Assembly: GCA_022792835.1 (NCBI GenBank)
Contig: JAAWBT010000071.1
Span: forward strand, 1 to 64,000
Length of the DNA: 64,000 nt
Direction: 5' to 3'
DNA from: Lachnospiraceae bacterium
Lineage (GTDB): Bacteria > Bacillota > Clostridia > Lachnospirales > Lachnospiraceae
Below, piece after piece: positions 17,202 through 25,424 of this stretch. Within the stretch, counting starts at the first letter, position 1. The number at the start of each line of letters is the position of its first letter. The position numbers and the translations under genes were made by a program. The notes under the pieces were generated by a model. The model was not told the DNA's origin. It ran no database searches and saw only the letters and a list, made by a program, of their open reading frames with translations.

Positions 17202-18659
17202 ATGAAAATGCTCATTAACGGAAACTGGGTAGACGCTTTGGACAGTCAGACCATCGAGGTGGTCAATCCCTATGACGGCTCTGTCATTGACACAGTCCCC
17301 GCCGCAGCCAAAGAAGATGTGGATAAAGCCATTGCCGGCGCAGCTTCCGCCCAGAAGACCTGGAACCGGATCATCATCAGAGAGCGGGCAAAAATCCTCC
17401 GGAAATTTTTGGAGCTTTTAAACAGGGACCGGGATGACCTGGCAAGGACCATCACCTTAGAGACAGGAAAGCCGGTTTTTGATTCCTACGGGGAGATCGA
17501 CTCTGTATATATGACCTTTGAGAGCGCCATTGAGATCGTCAAACATCATTATGGAAAATCCATGCCCATGGGCATTGAAGGCGGCTACGACAACGATCTT
17601 CAGGTGACCGTACACGAACCTCTGGGCGTCATCGCCTGTATAGTCCCCTTCAACTTCCCGGCAGCTCTCTGGGCTTTTAAGGCCGGCCCGGCCCTCATGG
17701 CCGGAAATGCCATTGTGGTAAAACCTGCCACTTCCAACCCTCTCACTGTCTTAAAGCTCATGGGGCTTCTCTTGGAAGCCGGAGTTACACCGGGCGCGGC
17801 TCAGTGTATCACCGGACGGGGGGCCACTGTAGGAAACCGGATCTCCGAGAATCCTACTGTAGCTCAGATCAACCTGACCGGCGGAGTAAACGCAGGAAAG
17901 GAAATCGCAAGGCGGGCGGCCGAAAATCTTACGGACTACAAATTTGAACTGGGCGGCAACGATCCTCTGATCATCTGCGCGGACTGCGACATGGATCTGG
18001 CTGTGAATGAGGCTGGGGACAAAACCAGAAATGCCGGACAGTGCTGCTCTGGGGCCAAACGGTTCATTGTCCACGAATCCATAAAAGAGGAGTTTGTAAA
18101 GAGACTGATCGAAGAACGGTTAAAGACCGTAAAGGAAGGCGACCTCATGGATCTTGACACAGATTTCGGCGTGCTGATCAGCGAGGAAGCCGCAAAAGAG
18201 GTTGAGCGCCAAGTAAACCTCACCATCGAACAGGGGGCAAAGCTTGTTTACGGCGGCGTGAGAAGAGGAGCTTATTATATGCCTACCGTCCTTGACAACT
18301 GTACCAAAGAGATGGATGTCTGCAAAAACATGGAGATTTTCGGGCCGCTTTTCCCGATCTTTACTTTCAAAACTCTGGATGAAGCCATCGAGATTGCCGA
18401 AACCTCTGATTATGGATTAAGCTCCGGCGTGATTACAAACAGTCTGGCGGATGCCATGAAGGTGGCGGCTTCCCTGCGGACCGGCATGGTTGCTGTCAAC
18501 GGCTCCGGCGGCTTCCGGGCCCAGGAGCTTCCTTTTGGCGGCGGTAAGAAAATGAGCGGCAACAGCCGGGAATGTATGTCCTCTGTTCTCGACGAAGTCA
18601 CTCAGGAGAAGTCCATCATCTTCCGGTATGCCATGAAGAAATATAACGAGGAAACATGA
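17202..18659 (+). CDS. NAD(P)-dependent aldehyde dehydrogenase
   Basis: A 485-residue aldehyde dehydrogenase with the catalytic Cys in NAGQCCSGAKRF (about residue 280), Glu in FELGGNDP (about 250) and an intact IVPFNFP cofactor motif. It closely parallels the enzyme at 12189-13637 over its whole length, including a shared C-terminal block (LPFGGGKKMSGNSRE), so the two are probably paralogues with different aldehyde substrates or regulation. The ATG at 17202 lies 8 nt after AAAGGAG; an in-frame GTG at 17193 overlaps that site and is rejected. Followed after 31 bp by a zinc dehydrogenase gene. Confidence 0.92.
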   Translation: MKMLINGNWVDALDSQTIEVVNPYDGSVIDTVPAAAKEDVDKAIAGAASAQKTWNRIIIRERAKILRKFLELLNRDRDDLARTITLETGKPVFDSYGEIDSVYMTFESAIEIVKHHYGKSMPMGIEGGYDNDLQVTVHEPLGVIACIVPFNFPAALWAFKAGPALMAGNAIVVKPATSNPLTVLKLMGLLLEAGVTPGAAQCITGRGATVGNRISENPTVAQINLTGGVNAGKEIARRAAENLTDYKFELGGNDPLIICADCDMDLAVNEAGDKTRNAGQCCSGAKRFIVHESIKEEFVKRLIEERLKTVKEGDLMDLDTDFGVLISEEAAKEVERQVNLTIEQGAKLVYGGVRRGAYYMPTVLDNCTKEMDVCKNMEIFGPLFPIFTFKTLDEAIEIAETSDYGLSSGVITNSLADAMKVAASLRTGMVAVNGSGGFRAQELPFGGGKKMSGNSRECMSSVLDEVTQEKSIIFRYAMKKYNEET

Positions 18660-18690
18660 CGAAACCCTTAGACAAAAAGTGAGGTAAACC

Positions 18691-19740
18691 ATGAAAGCTT
18701 TGTATTATTCTAAACCACTCCGGGAGAACGCCTCCATCTGTGACATGCCCTATCCGGTCTGCGGCAGCCATGATGTGATCATCAAGGTCATGAGCTGCAG
18801 CATCTGCCACGGCGTGGAAGCAGACCATGATGCCCCTAAAGGCAGCGGCTGCTCTGGATACCCGCTAATCCCCGGTCATGAATTCGCCGGTTATATCCAT
18901 GAAATAGGAGACGGAGTAACCACCCTTCAGGTGGGAGACCGGGTGACTGCAGACAACACGGTCACCTGCGGCGTGTGTCATTACTGCAAAAAAGGGGATC
19001 TGATCCACTGCCCTGACAAAAAGAATCTCGGCAACAAAGCCAACGGAGGCTTTGCAGAATATGTCAAAGTCCAGGAAAGCAAAGTGGTAAAGCTTCCGGA
19101 TCATGTCAGTTTTAACGAGGGCTGTCTTTCGGAGCCGGTGGCCTGCTGTATGCATTCCATGGATCAGATGAACATCCGCTACGGCGATGACGTGCTGATT
19201 CTTGGGGCTGGTCCCATGGGTATGATCCTTTCCATGCTGGCCTCCCACACCGGAGCTGCCCATGTGGTAGTCTGTGCCCCCTCTGCCGGAAAGCTTAAAA
19301 AACTGGAAGAGCTTGGAATCGAGACAGTCCTCATGGACCGAAACGATTATTCTGTGCATGAAAAGGAGCTGCTCTCCCGCTATCCCCTGGGTTTTGACTG
19401 CCTTTTTGATGCGACCGGAGCAGAAGAACTGGTCTATACAGCCCCGAAGCTTATGAAAATGGGTGGAAAAATCCTGGGTTACGGCTATTACAGGGGAGCC
19501 CATCCCACCCTTCGCTTCCCCTTCAACGAATTCTGGGACAAGGAGCTCACCTATTATTCTTCCTTAAGCCAGGTAGGCGACTTCGGGCGGGCCGTGGATG
19601 CCATAGCCACCGGCAAAGTCAATGCGAACGCGCTCATCAGCGGGGAATATGATCTGGACCACTATTTTGACGGCCTTGACCGGGTTCTCCGCGAAAAAGA
19701 TGTGATTAAAATTATCATCCATCCCAATAGGGAAGCCTGA
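18691..19740 (+). CDS. Zinc-binding alcohol dehydrogenase (MDR family)
   Basis: A 349-residue medium-chain dehydrogenase. The catalytic-zinc motif is unusual at its first ligand (CSICHGVEADHD instead of CGICGSD), followed by normal GHEFAGYI, structural-zinc cluster CGVCHYCKKGDLIHC and Rossmann motif LGAGPMGMIL. Probably oxidises a sugar or polyol. It is translated from the same transcript as the upstream aldehyde dehydrogenase. Substrate unknown. Confidence 0.88.
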   Translation: MKALYYSKPLRENASICDMPYPVCGSHDVIIKVMSCSICHGVEADHDAPKGSGCSGYPLIPGHEFAGYIHEIGDGVTTLQVGDRVTADNTVTCGVCHYCKKGDLIHCPDKKNLGNKANGGFAEYVKVQESKVVKLPDHVSFNEGCLSEPVACCMHSMDQMNIRYGDDVLILGAGPMGMILSMLASHTGAAHVVVCAPSAGKLKKLEELGIETVLMDRNDYSVHEKELLSRYPLGFDCLFDATGAEELVYTAPKLMKMGGKILGYGYYRGAHPTLRFPFNEFWDKELTYYSSLSQVGDFGRAVDAIATGKVNANALISGEYDLDHYFDGLDRVLREKDVIKIIIHPNREA

Positions 19741-19759
19741 GTCCCCCGAAACTCTTTTT

Positions 19760-19792
19760 CATAGAATCCCGCTCCCCCGGCGGGATTCTATG
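19760..19792. repeat. Strong 13-bp hairpin after the dehydrogenase gene
   Basis: CATAGAATCCCGC (19760-19772) pairs perfectly with 19780-19792 around a 7-nt C-rich loop, 19 bp after the stop codon. There is only a weak T stretch after it (GATTT), so it may be a poor intrinsic terminator or an mRNA-stabilising 3' hairpin. Confidence 0.5.
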
Positions 19793-19815
19793 ATTTCCAT
19801 CAAATTCCTGGCAGA

Positions 19816-19870
19816 TTAAAAAACAAAGCTGCTGCACGAAAGACCTTTTAACTGGTCTTTGTACAGCAGC
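19816..19870 (-). terminator. Terminator of the liv operon
   Basis: On the minus strand a long stem (19854-19870 with 19828-19845, GCTGCTG...CAGCAGC outer helix and AAAGACC/GGTCTTT inner helix with a small internal mismatch) followed by TTTGTTTTTTAA. It lies 44 bp beyond the livF stop codon. Confidence 0.88.
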
Positions 19871-19913
19871 CCCATTCACTTTTCAAATCTTTTCTGTCTT
19901 TCAGGCTTTCCCA

Positions 19914-20618
19914 TCAGCCTCCCAGATAGGCTTTCTTCACGCCGGGATCATCTGCAATGTCCTTTGAAAGTCCTTCCATGGAAACCACACCGTTTTCCAG
20001 GACATAGGCCCTGTGGGATGTGGCCAGCGCCATATTGGCATTCTGCTCTACCAGGAGAATGGTCGTTCCCTGTTTGTTGATGGACTCAATCAAATCAAAT
20101 ATCTGCAGCACAATGTTTGGCGCCAGTCCCAGGGAAGGCTCATCCAGAAGAAGAAGCTCCGGCTCATTCATCAGAGCCCGTCCAATGGCCAACATCTGCT
20201 GCTCGCCGCCGGACAGAGTCCCCGCCTGCTGGGTCATACGCTCCTTAAGTCTGGGGAACAGCTCATAGACCCTCTCAAAGCCTGCGCTGATTTTTGCTTT
20301 GTCCTTGACAATGTAGGCGCCAAGCCTTAAATTTTCCGCTACGGTCAGGGCCGGGAACACCTCGCGGCCTTCCGGAGAAATACTGATCCCCGATTTAACG
20401 ATCGCAGCCGACGGAGCGCTGGTAATATCCTTATCCTTAAAGATAATTGTCCCCTGCTTACTGTGAACCGTTCCGATAACCGTGTCGATCAGTGTTGACT
20501 TGCCGGCGCCGTTGCTTCCGATCAGGGCGATGATTTCTCCCTGTTTCACCTCCAGGCTTACCCCCTTTAGGGCGTGTACGTTTCCGTAATAGGTATGTAG
20601 ATCATTAATCTTCAGCAT
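19914..20618 (-). CDS. livF: Branched-chain amino acid type ABC transporter ATPase LivF
   Basis: A 234-residue ATPase of the HAAT family: Walker A GSNGAGKST, signature LSGGEQQMLAIGRAL, Walker B LLLLDEPSLGLAP, switch His in LLVEQN context. It pairs with LivG to energise the LivHM channel. Its start overlaps the end of livG by 14 bp, indicating translational coupling. Last gene of the operon, followed by a strong terminator. Substrate presumed Leu/Ile/Val or a related small amide, by family only. Confidence 0.93.
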   Translation of the reverse strand: MLKINDLHTYYGNVHALKGVSLEVKQGEIIALIGSNGAGKSTLIDTVIGTVHSKQGTIIFKDKDITSAPSAAIVKSGISISPEGREVFPALTVAENLRLGAYIVKDKAKISAGFERVYELFPRLKERMTQQAGTLSGGEQQMLAIGRALMNEPELLLLDEPSLGLAPNIVLQIFDLIESINKQGTTILLVEQNANMALATSHRAYVLENGVVSMEGLSKDIADDPGVKKAYLGG

Positions 20619-21381
20619 TCTTCTTTACACCTCCCAGATAAGCCTCAATAACTCTCGGATTGTTGGCAATTTCTTCCGGAAGGCCCTCTGCGATGGGCTT
20701 TCCGTGGTCAATCACATAGATCCTGTCCGAAATGTTCATAACGACGCTCATATCATGCTCGATCAGGATAACCGTATATCCCTGTTCCTTAAGTCCCCGG
20801 ATAAATTCCAGAAGCTCTGCGGATTCCTGGGGATTCATTCCGGCCGCCGGCTCATCGAGAAGGATCAGCTTTGCATCCGTGGCAATGGCCCTTGCGATCT
20901 CCAGCTTTCTCTGGTCGCCGTAAGGAAGATTGCTGGCATAGTCATCTCGTCTGTCATCCAAACCAATGGATTTCAAAATCTCGATGGCTTTGATTGTCTT
21001 TTCATCCTCTATTTTTCTGTACCTCGGTGTACGGAAGGTACTGTCAAACAGGCTGTAGTCCGTGCGGATATGGGTTCCCACCAACACATTTTCCACTACC
21101 CGCATGTCATCAAAGAGACGGATATTCTGAAAAGTTCTGGAGATACCTGCTTCTACAATCCTCTGAGGCTTCTGATTGTGGATCGGTTTCCCGTCAAAAA
21201 CAATCTCGCCCTCGTCGATCTTATAGACGCCCGTCAGCATATTGAAAATGGTGGTTTTCCCGGCGCCGTTGGGGCCGATGATACTGACGATCTCTCCCTG
21301 CTCCACATGGAAGCTTACATGATCCACGGCAACGATACCGCCGAAGCGCTTTGTAATATTCTTTACATCTAAATATGCCAT
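20605..21381 (-). CDS. livG: Branched-chain amino acid type ABC transporter ATPase LivG
   Basis: A 258-residue ATPase with Walker A GPNGAGKTT, the LivG-type GISRTFQNIRLF block, a slightly atypical signature (LPYGDQRKLEIARA) and Walker B LILLDEPAAGMNP followed by IEHDMSVVM. Second ATPase of the livKHMGF importer; 3 bp separate it from livM and it overlaps livF. Confidence 0.94.
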   Translation of the reverse strand: MAYLDVKNITKRFGGIVAVDHVSFHVEQGEIVSIIGPNGAGKTTIFNMLTGVYKIDEGEIVFDGKPIHNQKPQRIVEAGISRTFQNIRLFDDMRVVENVLVGTHIRTDYSLFDSTFRTPRYRKIEDEKTIKAIEILKSIGLDDRRDDYASNLPYGDQRKLEIARAIATDAKLILLDEPAAGMNPQESAELLEFIRGLKEQGYTVILIEHDMSVVMNISDRIYVIDHGKPIAEGLPEEIANNPRVIEAYLGGVKKNAED

Positions 21382-21384
21382 GTC

Positions 21385-22392
21385 TTATCCCTCCACTTCC
21401 TTCTTCACCCGCTTTGACAGCTTGTAGGGCACCTGAGATTTCCAGCCCAGAATCCCCTGAGGCCGGAATCTCATCATCAGCACCAGGATCACGCCGTAGA
21501 CCACAAATCTGTAATCCATAAGGGCTCTGGAAAGCTCAGGGAACACGATCAGAATCAGAGAACCAAGGAAAATCCCCCTGGTCGTTCCCATGCCGCCGAG
21601 AATAACAATGGAAAGAATGGTGGTCGATGTGTCAAAGGTAAAGGAGTTGGGATCAATATATCCCATGGTCGTCGCATAATATCCGCCGGCCACTGCACAG
21701 ATCACGCCGGAGAGGACAAAAGCAAGCACCTTATAATAGGTCACATTGATCCCCATCATCACGGCTGCCGTCTCGTCCGTCTTAATGGCCAGAAAGGCCC
21801 GGCCTGTTTTAGACTTCACAACAACGATACAGAACAAAGTTACCAACACAAGCAGGAACAGCATGATAAAATACAGACCGTTATTGGCCAGTGTCATGGA
21901 GGTCCCAAACAAAGTAGGCTTGGGGATCGGCTTGACGCCAAGGGTTCCGCCTGTCACACTCTTCCAGTTTTTCAAGATCGTCTTTACAATCTCACCGAAA
22001 CCCAGGGTTACGATGGAGAGATAGGATCCGGAAAGACGCAGGGTCGGAAGGCCGAGAAGAATCCCAAACAATGCCGCCACAACCGCGGAAAGCAGCAATG
22101 CCAGCCAGAAATTCATTCCCGCCTTTAAAAGCAGAAGGCTACAAGTGTAGGCTCCAATGGCCACGAAACCGGCATGGCCCAGGGAAATCAGACCCACATA
22201 ACCGACCAGAAGGTTTAACCCCAAACCAAACATTGCATAAACGCCGATCTTGATCGCCAGGTTCATGATGTACTGGCTGGTTCCAAGAAAAGGAAGCCCG
22301 ATCAAAACAACTGCACAGATAAGAAGCAGCGGGAATTTAAATTTTCCCACATAATATTCCAAATTATAAATAAAGGTTCTTTTCTCTTTCAT
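21385..22392 (-). CDS. livM: Branched-chain amino acid type ABC transporter permease LivM
   Basis: A 335-residue polytopic membrane protein of the BPD_transp_2 family with the LivM hallmark GLGLNLLVGYVGLISLGHAG and the cytoplasmic coupling region MMGINVTYYKVLAF. Forms the channel together with LivH. Encoded 4 bp after livH. Confidence 0.93.
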   Translation of the reverse strand: MKEKRTFIYNLEYYVGKFKFPLLLICAVVLIGLPFLGTSQYIMNLAIKIGVYAMFGLGLNLLVGYVGLISLGHAGFVAIGAYTCSLLLLKAGMNFWLALLLSAVVAALFGILLGLPTLRLSGSYLSIVTLGFGEIVKTILKNWKSVTGGTLGVKPIPKPTLFGTSMTLANNGLYFIMLFLLVLVTLFCIVVVKSKTGRAFLAIKTDETAAVMMGINVTYYKVLAFVLSGVICAVAGGYYATTMGYIDPNSFTFDTSTTILSIVILGGMGTTRGIFLGSLILIVFPELSRALMDYRFVVYGVILVLMMRFRPQGILGWKSQVPYKLSKRVKKEVEG

Positions 22393-22396
22393 ATGC

Positions 22397-23269
22397 TTAC
22401 ACCTTCACGATCCCTTTCTTTCCGAACAAACCGTTGGGCTTCACCAGCAGAACGATGATCAGAATCACAAATGCCATACAGTCTCTCCAGGTGGAACCCA
22501 GGAAGGTGGCCGCCATACTTTCTGAGATACCGATCACCAGGCCGCCCACGATGGCTCCCGGAAGGCTTCCGATCCCCCCTAAGACTGCCGCTGCGAATGC
22601 CTTCAGGCCGGCCATGAATCCCATGGTCGGATACACCACCTCATAGTAACCGCCGATCAAAACGCCTGCGATCGAGGCGGACACGCCCGCGATAAAGAAC
22701 GTAAAAGAAATCACAAAGTTTACATTAACCCCCATCATATTGGCCGCCTTGGAATTCTGTTCCGTCGCGCGCATGGCAAGGCCCACCTTAGTCTTCTGGA
22801 CAATGATAACCAGGATCGCCATCAGCACCAAAGATACCAGGCACATGCAGATCTGCTTGGACGTGATCGTAATATCGCCGATCTTGAAGGAGCCAAAATC
22901 AAACACCGCCGGGAAGCTCTTTCTCTCGCTCCCGAAATAAACCGTAAGAAGGTTCTGGATAATATTGGAAATTCCAATGGTCGTGATCAGAGAAGCCACC
23001 GGAACAGAGCCTTTTTTCCTCAAAGGTTCCAGGGCCGTTTTGTCGATCAGGACGCCGAGAACTCCGGTAAGCAATAAGCTTAAGATCGCGGCCGGCAACA
23101 GGCCAAACTGGAAACCGACAAACAAAAGAGCCGCATGGGCGCCAAAGGCATAGACGGAACCATGCGAAAAATTGACCAGCCGCAAAATACCAAACACCAT
23201 CGAATAGCCTACCGCAATCAATGCATACGCCATTCCCAGCGTCAGGCCGTTAAATAGTTGTACAATCAT
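22397..23269 (-). CDS. livH: Branched-chain amino acid type ABC transporter permease LivH
   Basis: A 290-residue polytopic permease with the LivH N-terminal block (LTLGMAYALIAVGYSMVFG, then RLVNFSHG) and coupling region MMGVNVNFVI. Start at 23269 (MIVQLFNG) chosen because AGGAGG lies upstream; the frame is open a further nine codons without one. A 183-bp gap with hairpins separates it from livK. Confidence 0.93.
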   Translation of the reverse strand: MIVQLFNGLTLGMAYALIAVGYSMVFGILRLVNFSHGSVYAFGAHAALLFVGFQFGLLPAAILSLLLTGVLGVLIDKTALEPLRKKGSVPVASLITTIGISNIIQNLLTVYFGSERKSFPAVFDFGSFKIGDITITSKQICMCLVSLVLMAILVIIVQKTKVGLAMRATEQNSKAANMMGVNVNFVISFTFFIAGVSASIAGVLIGGYYEVVYPTMGFMAGLKAFAAAVLGGIGSLPGAIVGGLVIGISESMAATFLGSTWRDCMAFVILIIVLLVKPNGLFGKKGIVKV

Positions 23270-23358
23270 CTTTTCCTCCTCTTCCACAGGGGGCATGCTG
23301 CAAATCCCTTACCGCCACGCAGCTGACTCCCCTATGCGCCCCTGTGCAGCTATACGAC

Positions 23359-23418
23359 AAAAGGGAGATGCGCTCTCCCCTTTGCCGAAATTCTTCACCT
23401 GTTATACCCTTCGGGTAT
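23359..23418 (-). promoter_or_regulatory. Intercistronic hairpins between livK and livH
   Basis: Read on the minus strand: first a short hairpin ATACCC-GAA-GGGTAT (23404-23418), then a bulged stem AAAGGGGAGA/TCTCCCTTT (arms 23374-23383 and 23360-23368) ending in TTTT. The second resembles a weak terminator. Together they could protect livK mRNA and reduce read-through into the membrane genes. Confidence 0.5.
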
Positions 23419-23452
23419 CCTCCAAAAAGGTATGGTTTTCTGTCATCGGAAC

Positions 23453-24709
23453 CTAGTTCATGGGAACAAAGGCGCCGTCTTTTACTGTCATCTTCACGAA
23501 TTCCTTCTGGACATCGCCGATCTCATCAAATTTGGTCTCGCCGGTTACGCCGGGATATGTAATCTCATACAGCTTCTTCATAACGGTTTCGGAATCTGTG
23601 GTGCCGCATTCCTCGATAGCCGTAAGGAGCATGCCGACGGAATCGTATGCCTGAGAAGTCAGAGCGCTGGGCGCGCCGCCGAATTTCTCAGTGTAGCCGT
23701 CCACATAATTCTTGATAGCCGGATCGTCAGAACCGGAGTAGAACAGCACGGGGAAGCACATTCCTTCTACCGCCTCGCCGCCAAGTTCCAGAAGCTGCTC
23801 ATCGTAAGCGTTGGAGAAACCGATGATCTGGATATCCGGATTGATCGCTTTATACTGCTTTGCAACCGGGCCGTCCAGGCTGTACATACCAACACAGACA
23901 CAAACCTCTGCGCCCGCATCGTTTAACTTCGTGATTGCAGGGCTGTAATCGTCGGAGCTTTCCTCAACCTCTTCATGGGCAACCAGTTCAACCTTGTCTC
24001 CCATCTCGGCAATCAGCTCTTCCACGATTGCGCCGGTGGATGTTCCCCAGTCAGTCATAATGGAGATCACGCCGATCTTGGTCTTGCCAAGGTCATTGAC
24101 TGCGATATCCAAAGCTGCGCCTGCCTCAGTCCTGATTACAGTATTGTTTCTGAAAATATACTCGCCGATACCGGAGTAATCAGGATGAGAAGAGGAGGGA
24201 GAAATCTCAATGATCTTATTCTCCTGATAGGTGGGAGCCGCTACCATACACACGCCGGAAGCGAAATGTCCGATCACGCCGGCCACGTTGCCGTCGCTGG
24301 CAATCTTCTGAGCAATGGAAGCTGCCTCTTCAGGAGAGTTCTTGTCATCGTACTGAACAATTTCCACAGGACGTCCCATGCAGCCGCCCTTTGCATTCCA
24401 CTCCTCGGCCATCATCGTCGCCGCATTGTAGAAACCTTTTCCGTAATTCTCGTTATCGCCGGTCATAGGACCTGCAACTGCGATATAGATCGGATCTCCG
24501 GAAGGCTCAGAACCTCCCTCTGCCTTTGTCTCTGCCGCGTCTGCTTTCGTCTCCGCTGCATCCGCCTTTGTCTCTGCTGCGTCTGCTTTCGTCTCTGCAG
24601 CATCTGCCTTTGTCTCAGGCGCTTTGGTCTCATCCTTTCCGGAACCACAGCCGGCCAGAGCCGCCATGGAAAGAGCCATAGCCATGAGAACTGCCACTAC
24701 TTTTTTCAT
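23453..24709 (-). CDS. livK: Branched-chain amino acid type substrate-binding lipoprotein LivK
   Basis: A 418-residue lipoprotein: signal peptide ending in the lipobox LAGC (Cys21), a linker made of five 7-residue repeats ETKADAA (residues 32-66), then a type I periplasmic-binding fold (YIAVAGPMTGDNENYGKGF; GVIGHFASGVC). Binds the amino acid outside the membrane for LivHMGF. First gene of the operon; the ATG at 24709 follows AGAGGTG. The linker repeat probably acts as a flexible spacer through the cell wall and may vary in length between strains. Confidence 0.92.
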   Translation of the reverse strand: MKKVVAVLMAMALSMAALAGCGSGKDETKAPETKADAAETKADAAETKADAAETKADAAETKAEGGSEPSGDPIYIAVAGPMTGDNENYGKGFYNAATMMAEEWNAKGGCMGRPVEIVQYDDKNSPEEAASIAQKIASDGNVAGVIGHFASGVCMVAAPTYQENKIIEISPSSSHPDYSGIGEYIFRNNTVIRTEAGAALDIAVNDLGKTKIGVISIMTDWGTSTGAIVEELIAEMGDKVELVAHEEVEESSDDYSPAITKLNDAGAEVCVCVGMYSLDGPVAKQYKAINPDIQIIGFSNAYDEQLLELGGEAVEGMCFPVLFYSGSDDPAIKNYVDGYTEKFGGAPSALTSQAYDSVGMLLTAIEECGTTDSETVMKKLYEITYPGVTGETKFDEIGDVQKEFVKMTVKDGAFVPMN

Positions 24710-24799
24710 GTCCTTACACCTCTTGTATGCGCTTTGCATACCCCTTTCTTAATTTAACAAAGCCCCGTCGCATTCCCCTCCGGAGCTTCGTCTTTGAAT

Positions 24800-24827
24800 A
24801 TTATATCATATTAGCCTGATTTCGCAA
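24800..24827 (-). promoter_or_regulatory. Sigma-A promoter of the liv operon
   Basis: On the minus strand TTGCGA (24822-24827), 16-nt spacer, TATAAT (24800-24805), about 90 bp before livK. No terminator is visible between the end of the surface locus at 24876 and this promoter. Confidence 0.75.
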
Positions 24828-24875
24828 TGGTTTTCCTGTCTTTTAGTATTTTTTGTTTATTTTCTTAATTTCTTC

Positions 24876-25421
24876 TTATTTTCTTTCATCAGCATTCTCT
24901 TCCGGCCAGCCCACCTCCTCTGTCTGCTCCGTCCTGTCCAGCGCCTCGGCAATCAGGCGGACCATCTCCCAGGCTGAACGGAAATTGACAGTCTCATTTT
25001 TGTCACTCCAGGTAATCCGTCCCTGCCAGCTGCTGTTCTGTCTCTGCTGTACCCGTACAATAAACGTCCCAAGATTTCCATGTCTGCGGAGCAGCTCTTC
25101 CTCATTCATAACTTTTACCCTTTCCTGATTTTGACTGCCGTCTCGAATTTCACCACAGGTCTGCTCTGTGAGACGGCCGCAGGCCCGGTTTCCTTTACCT
25201 GCCCATCCTGCAAAAACGCGTCTCCCGGTGGCCGGATACGGAAAATTCATTTTATCAAAAAATGTTTCCATCTCAAACATAAGCTCGTCCATACTCTGGA
25301 ACTTTGTGGCTGTCTCACTGTAAAAATGATAAAATCGTCCTGCCGGCCCTCTCCTGTCTGTCTGGTCCACGCACAGTACGATGCCATTTGGCATTCCGAT
25401 ATACCTCTGCGAATTGTCCAT
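24876..25421 (-). CDS. Small duplicated-domain protein at the end of the pilus locus
   Basis: A 181-residue protein of unknown function, no signal peptide or membrane segment. Two halves look like diverged copies of one small beta-alpha unit: GRFYHFYSETATKFQSMDEL (about 29-48) and GRITWSDKNETVNFRSAWEM (about 134-153), each followed by an amphipathic helix. An in-frame ATG at 25109 (MNEEELLRRHG, residue 105) has its own good ribosome-binding site (GGAAAGGG, 8 nt), so the C-terminal half could also be made alone as a 77-residue protein. The gene starts 3 bp after the BTAD regulator gene, suggesting a partner role in its control circuit; that is inference. Confidence 0.7.
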   Translation of the reverse strand: MDNSQRYIGMPNGIVLCVDQTDRRGPAGRFYHFYSETATKFQSMDELMFEMETFFDKMNFPYPATGRRVFAGWAGKGNRACGRLTEQTCGEIRDGSQNQERVKVMNEEELLRRHGNLGTFIVRVQQRQNSSWQGRITWSDKNETVNFRSAWEMVRLIAEALDRTEQTEEVGWPEENADERK

Positions 25422-25424
25422 ACG

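Noticed and set aside
24512-24616. CRISPR-like short repeats
   Set aside because: Units are 21 bp, contiguous without spacers and in frame within a lipoprotein linker.
24463-24648. Arg/Gln-rich open frame on the minus strand in the livK linker
   Set aside because: An alternative-frame reading of the 21-bp repeat, not a gene.
24721-24740. CcpA cre-like site near the livK start
   Set aside because: The candidate is one base out of register with the TGWNANCGNTNWCA consensus, so I do not call it.
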